DNA of 5,520 nucleotides from Pseudomonadota bacterium (GTDB lineage Bacteria > Pseudomonadota > Gammaproteobacteria > Competibacterales > Competibacteraceae): contig JAGTSD010000401.1 in the NCBI GenBank assembly GCA_018262135.1, positions 1 to 5,520 of the forward strand. The letters are read 5' to 3'. This document shows, one piece after another, positions 5,471 to 5,520 of this stretch. A program made the translations under genes and the position numbers. Below the pieces are notes generated by a model. That model was not told the DNA's origin and made no database searches. It worked only from the letters and a program-made list of their open reading frames with translations. Each line of letters starts with the position of its first letter. The first letter of the stretch is position 1.

Positions 5471-5520
5471 GGCCCGGATTGAGTGTGGTAGACTGGCCAC
5501 ATCCCTGTTCCCCATCCGCG
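5471..5520. other. Right-edge intergenic sequence, possible extended -10
   Basis: Fifty bases after the last stop codon contain no gene. TGGTAGACT at 5486-5494 resembles an extended -10 element, which could serve a gene beyond the edge, but no matching -35 is seen. No terminator is visible before the window ends. Confidence 0.2.

Noticed and set aside
4616..5515. Minus-strand open frame (299 codons) opposite the MotB-like gene
   Set aside because: It is a shadow of a GC-rich coding strand; the + strand shows a complete OmpA domain with conserved residues.
1..5520. tRNA, rRNA, CRISPR arrays, transposase genes
   Set aside because: No cloverleaf, regularly spaced repeats, rRNA-like sequence or transposase motifs were seen on either strand.

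Overview
The window is GC-rich DNA with strongly G/C-ending codons, and its gene content fits a gammaproteobacterium: an AmpD close to the enterobacterial type, a FimX-like degenerate c-di-GMP protein, and a proton-channel/OmpA pair. I cannot assign a genus from sequence alone. All complete genes lie on the + strand.

Layout: (1) Positions 1-103, minus strand, hold a piece of a ClC-family chloride channel gene. Its frame closes abruptly at an AT-rich 128-bp block (85-212) bounded by perfect 19-bp inverted repeats. (2) Positions 104-329 are a non-coding leader with several dyads, including a terminator-like hairpin. (3) Positions 330-2735 encode an 801-residue protein built as helical N-terminus, receiver, receiver, GGDEF, EAL. 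Its signature motifs are all degenerate (GDAIF for GGDEF, EVL for EAL), as in the type IV pilus regulator FimX, so it is more likely a c-di-GMP receptor than an enzyme. (4) Positions 2755-3228 encode AmpD, the cytoplasmic muropeptide-recycling amidase, followed by a clear intrinsic terminator at 3263-3281. (5) Positions 3462-5470 encode a proton-driven stator-like unit: a four-helix MotA/TolQ/ExbB-type channel split over two overlapping frames (3462-3722 and 3715-4467), then a MotB-like protein (4451-5470) with one membrane helix, a long periplasmic coiled coil and an OmpA peptidoglycan-binding domain.

The theme is the cell envelope: pilus/c-di-GMP signalling, peptidoglycan recycling, and a membrane motor anchored to peptidoglycan.

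The most striking feature is that three genes are broken or abnormally joined in 5.5 kb. The ClC gene lacks its start. The FimX-like gene lacks the end of its EAL domain exactly where ampD lacks its beginning, as if a segment between them had been lost. The stator channel gene is split at a GGGG run where removing one G would restore a single reading frame. These could be genuine decay or small assembly errors. Raw-read checks at about 85-106, 2703-2720 and 3712-3715 would decide.
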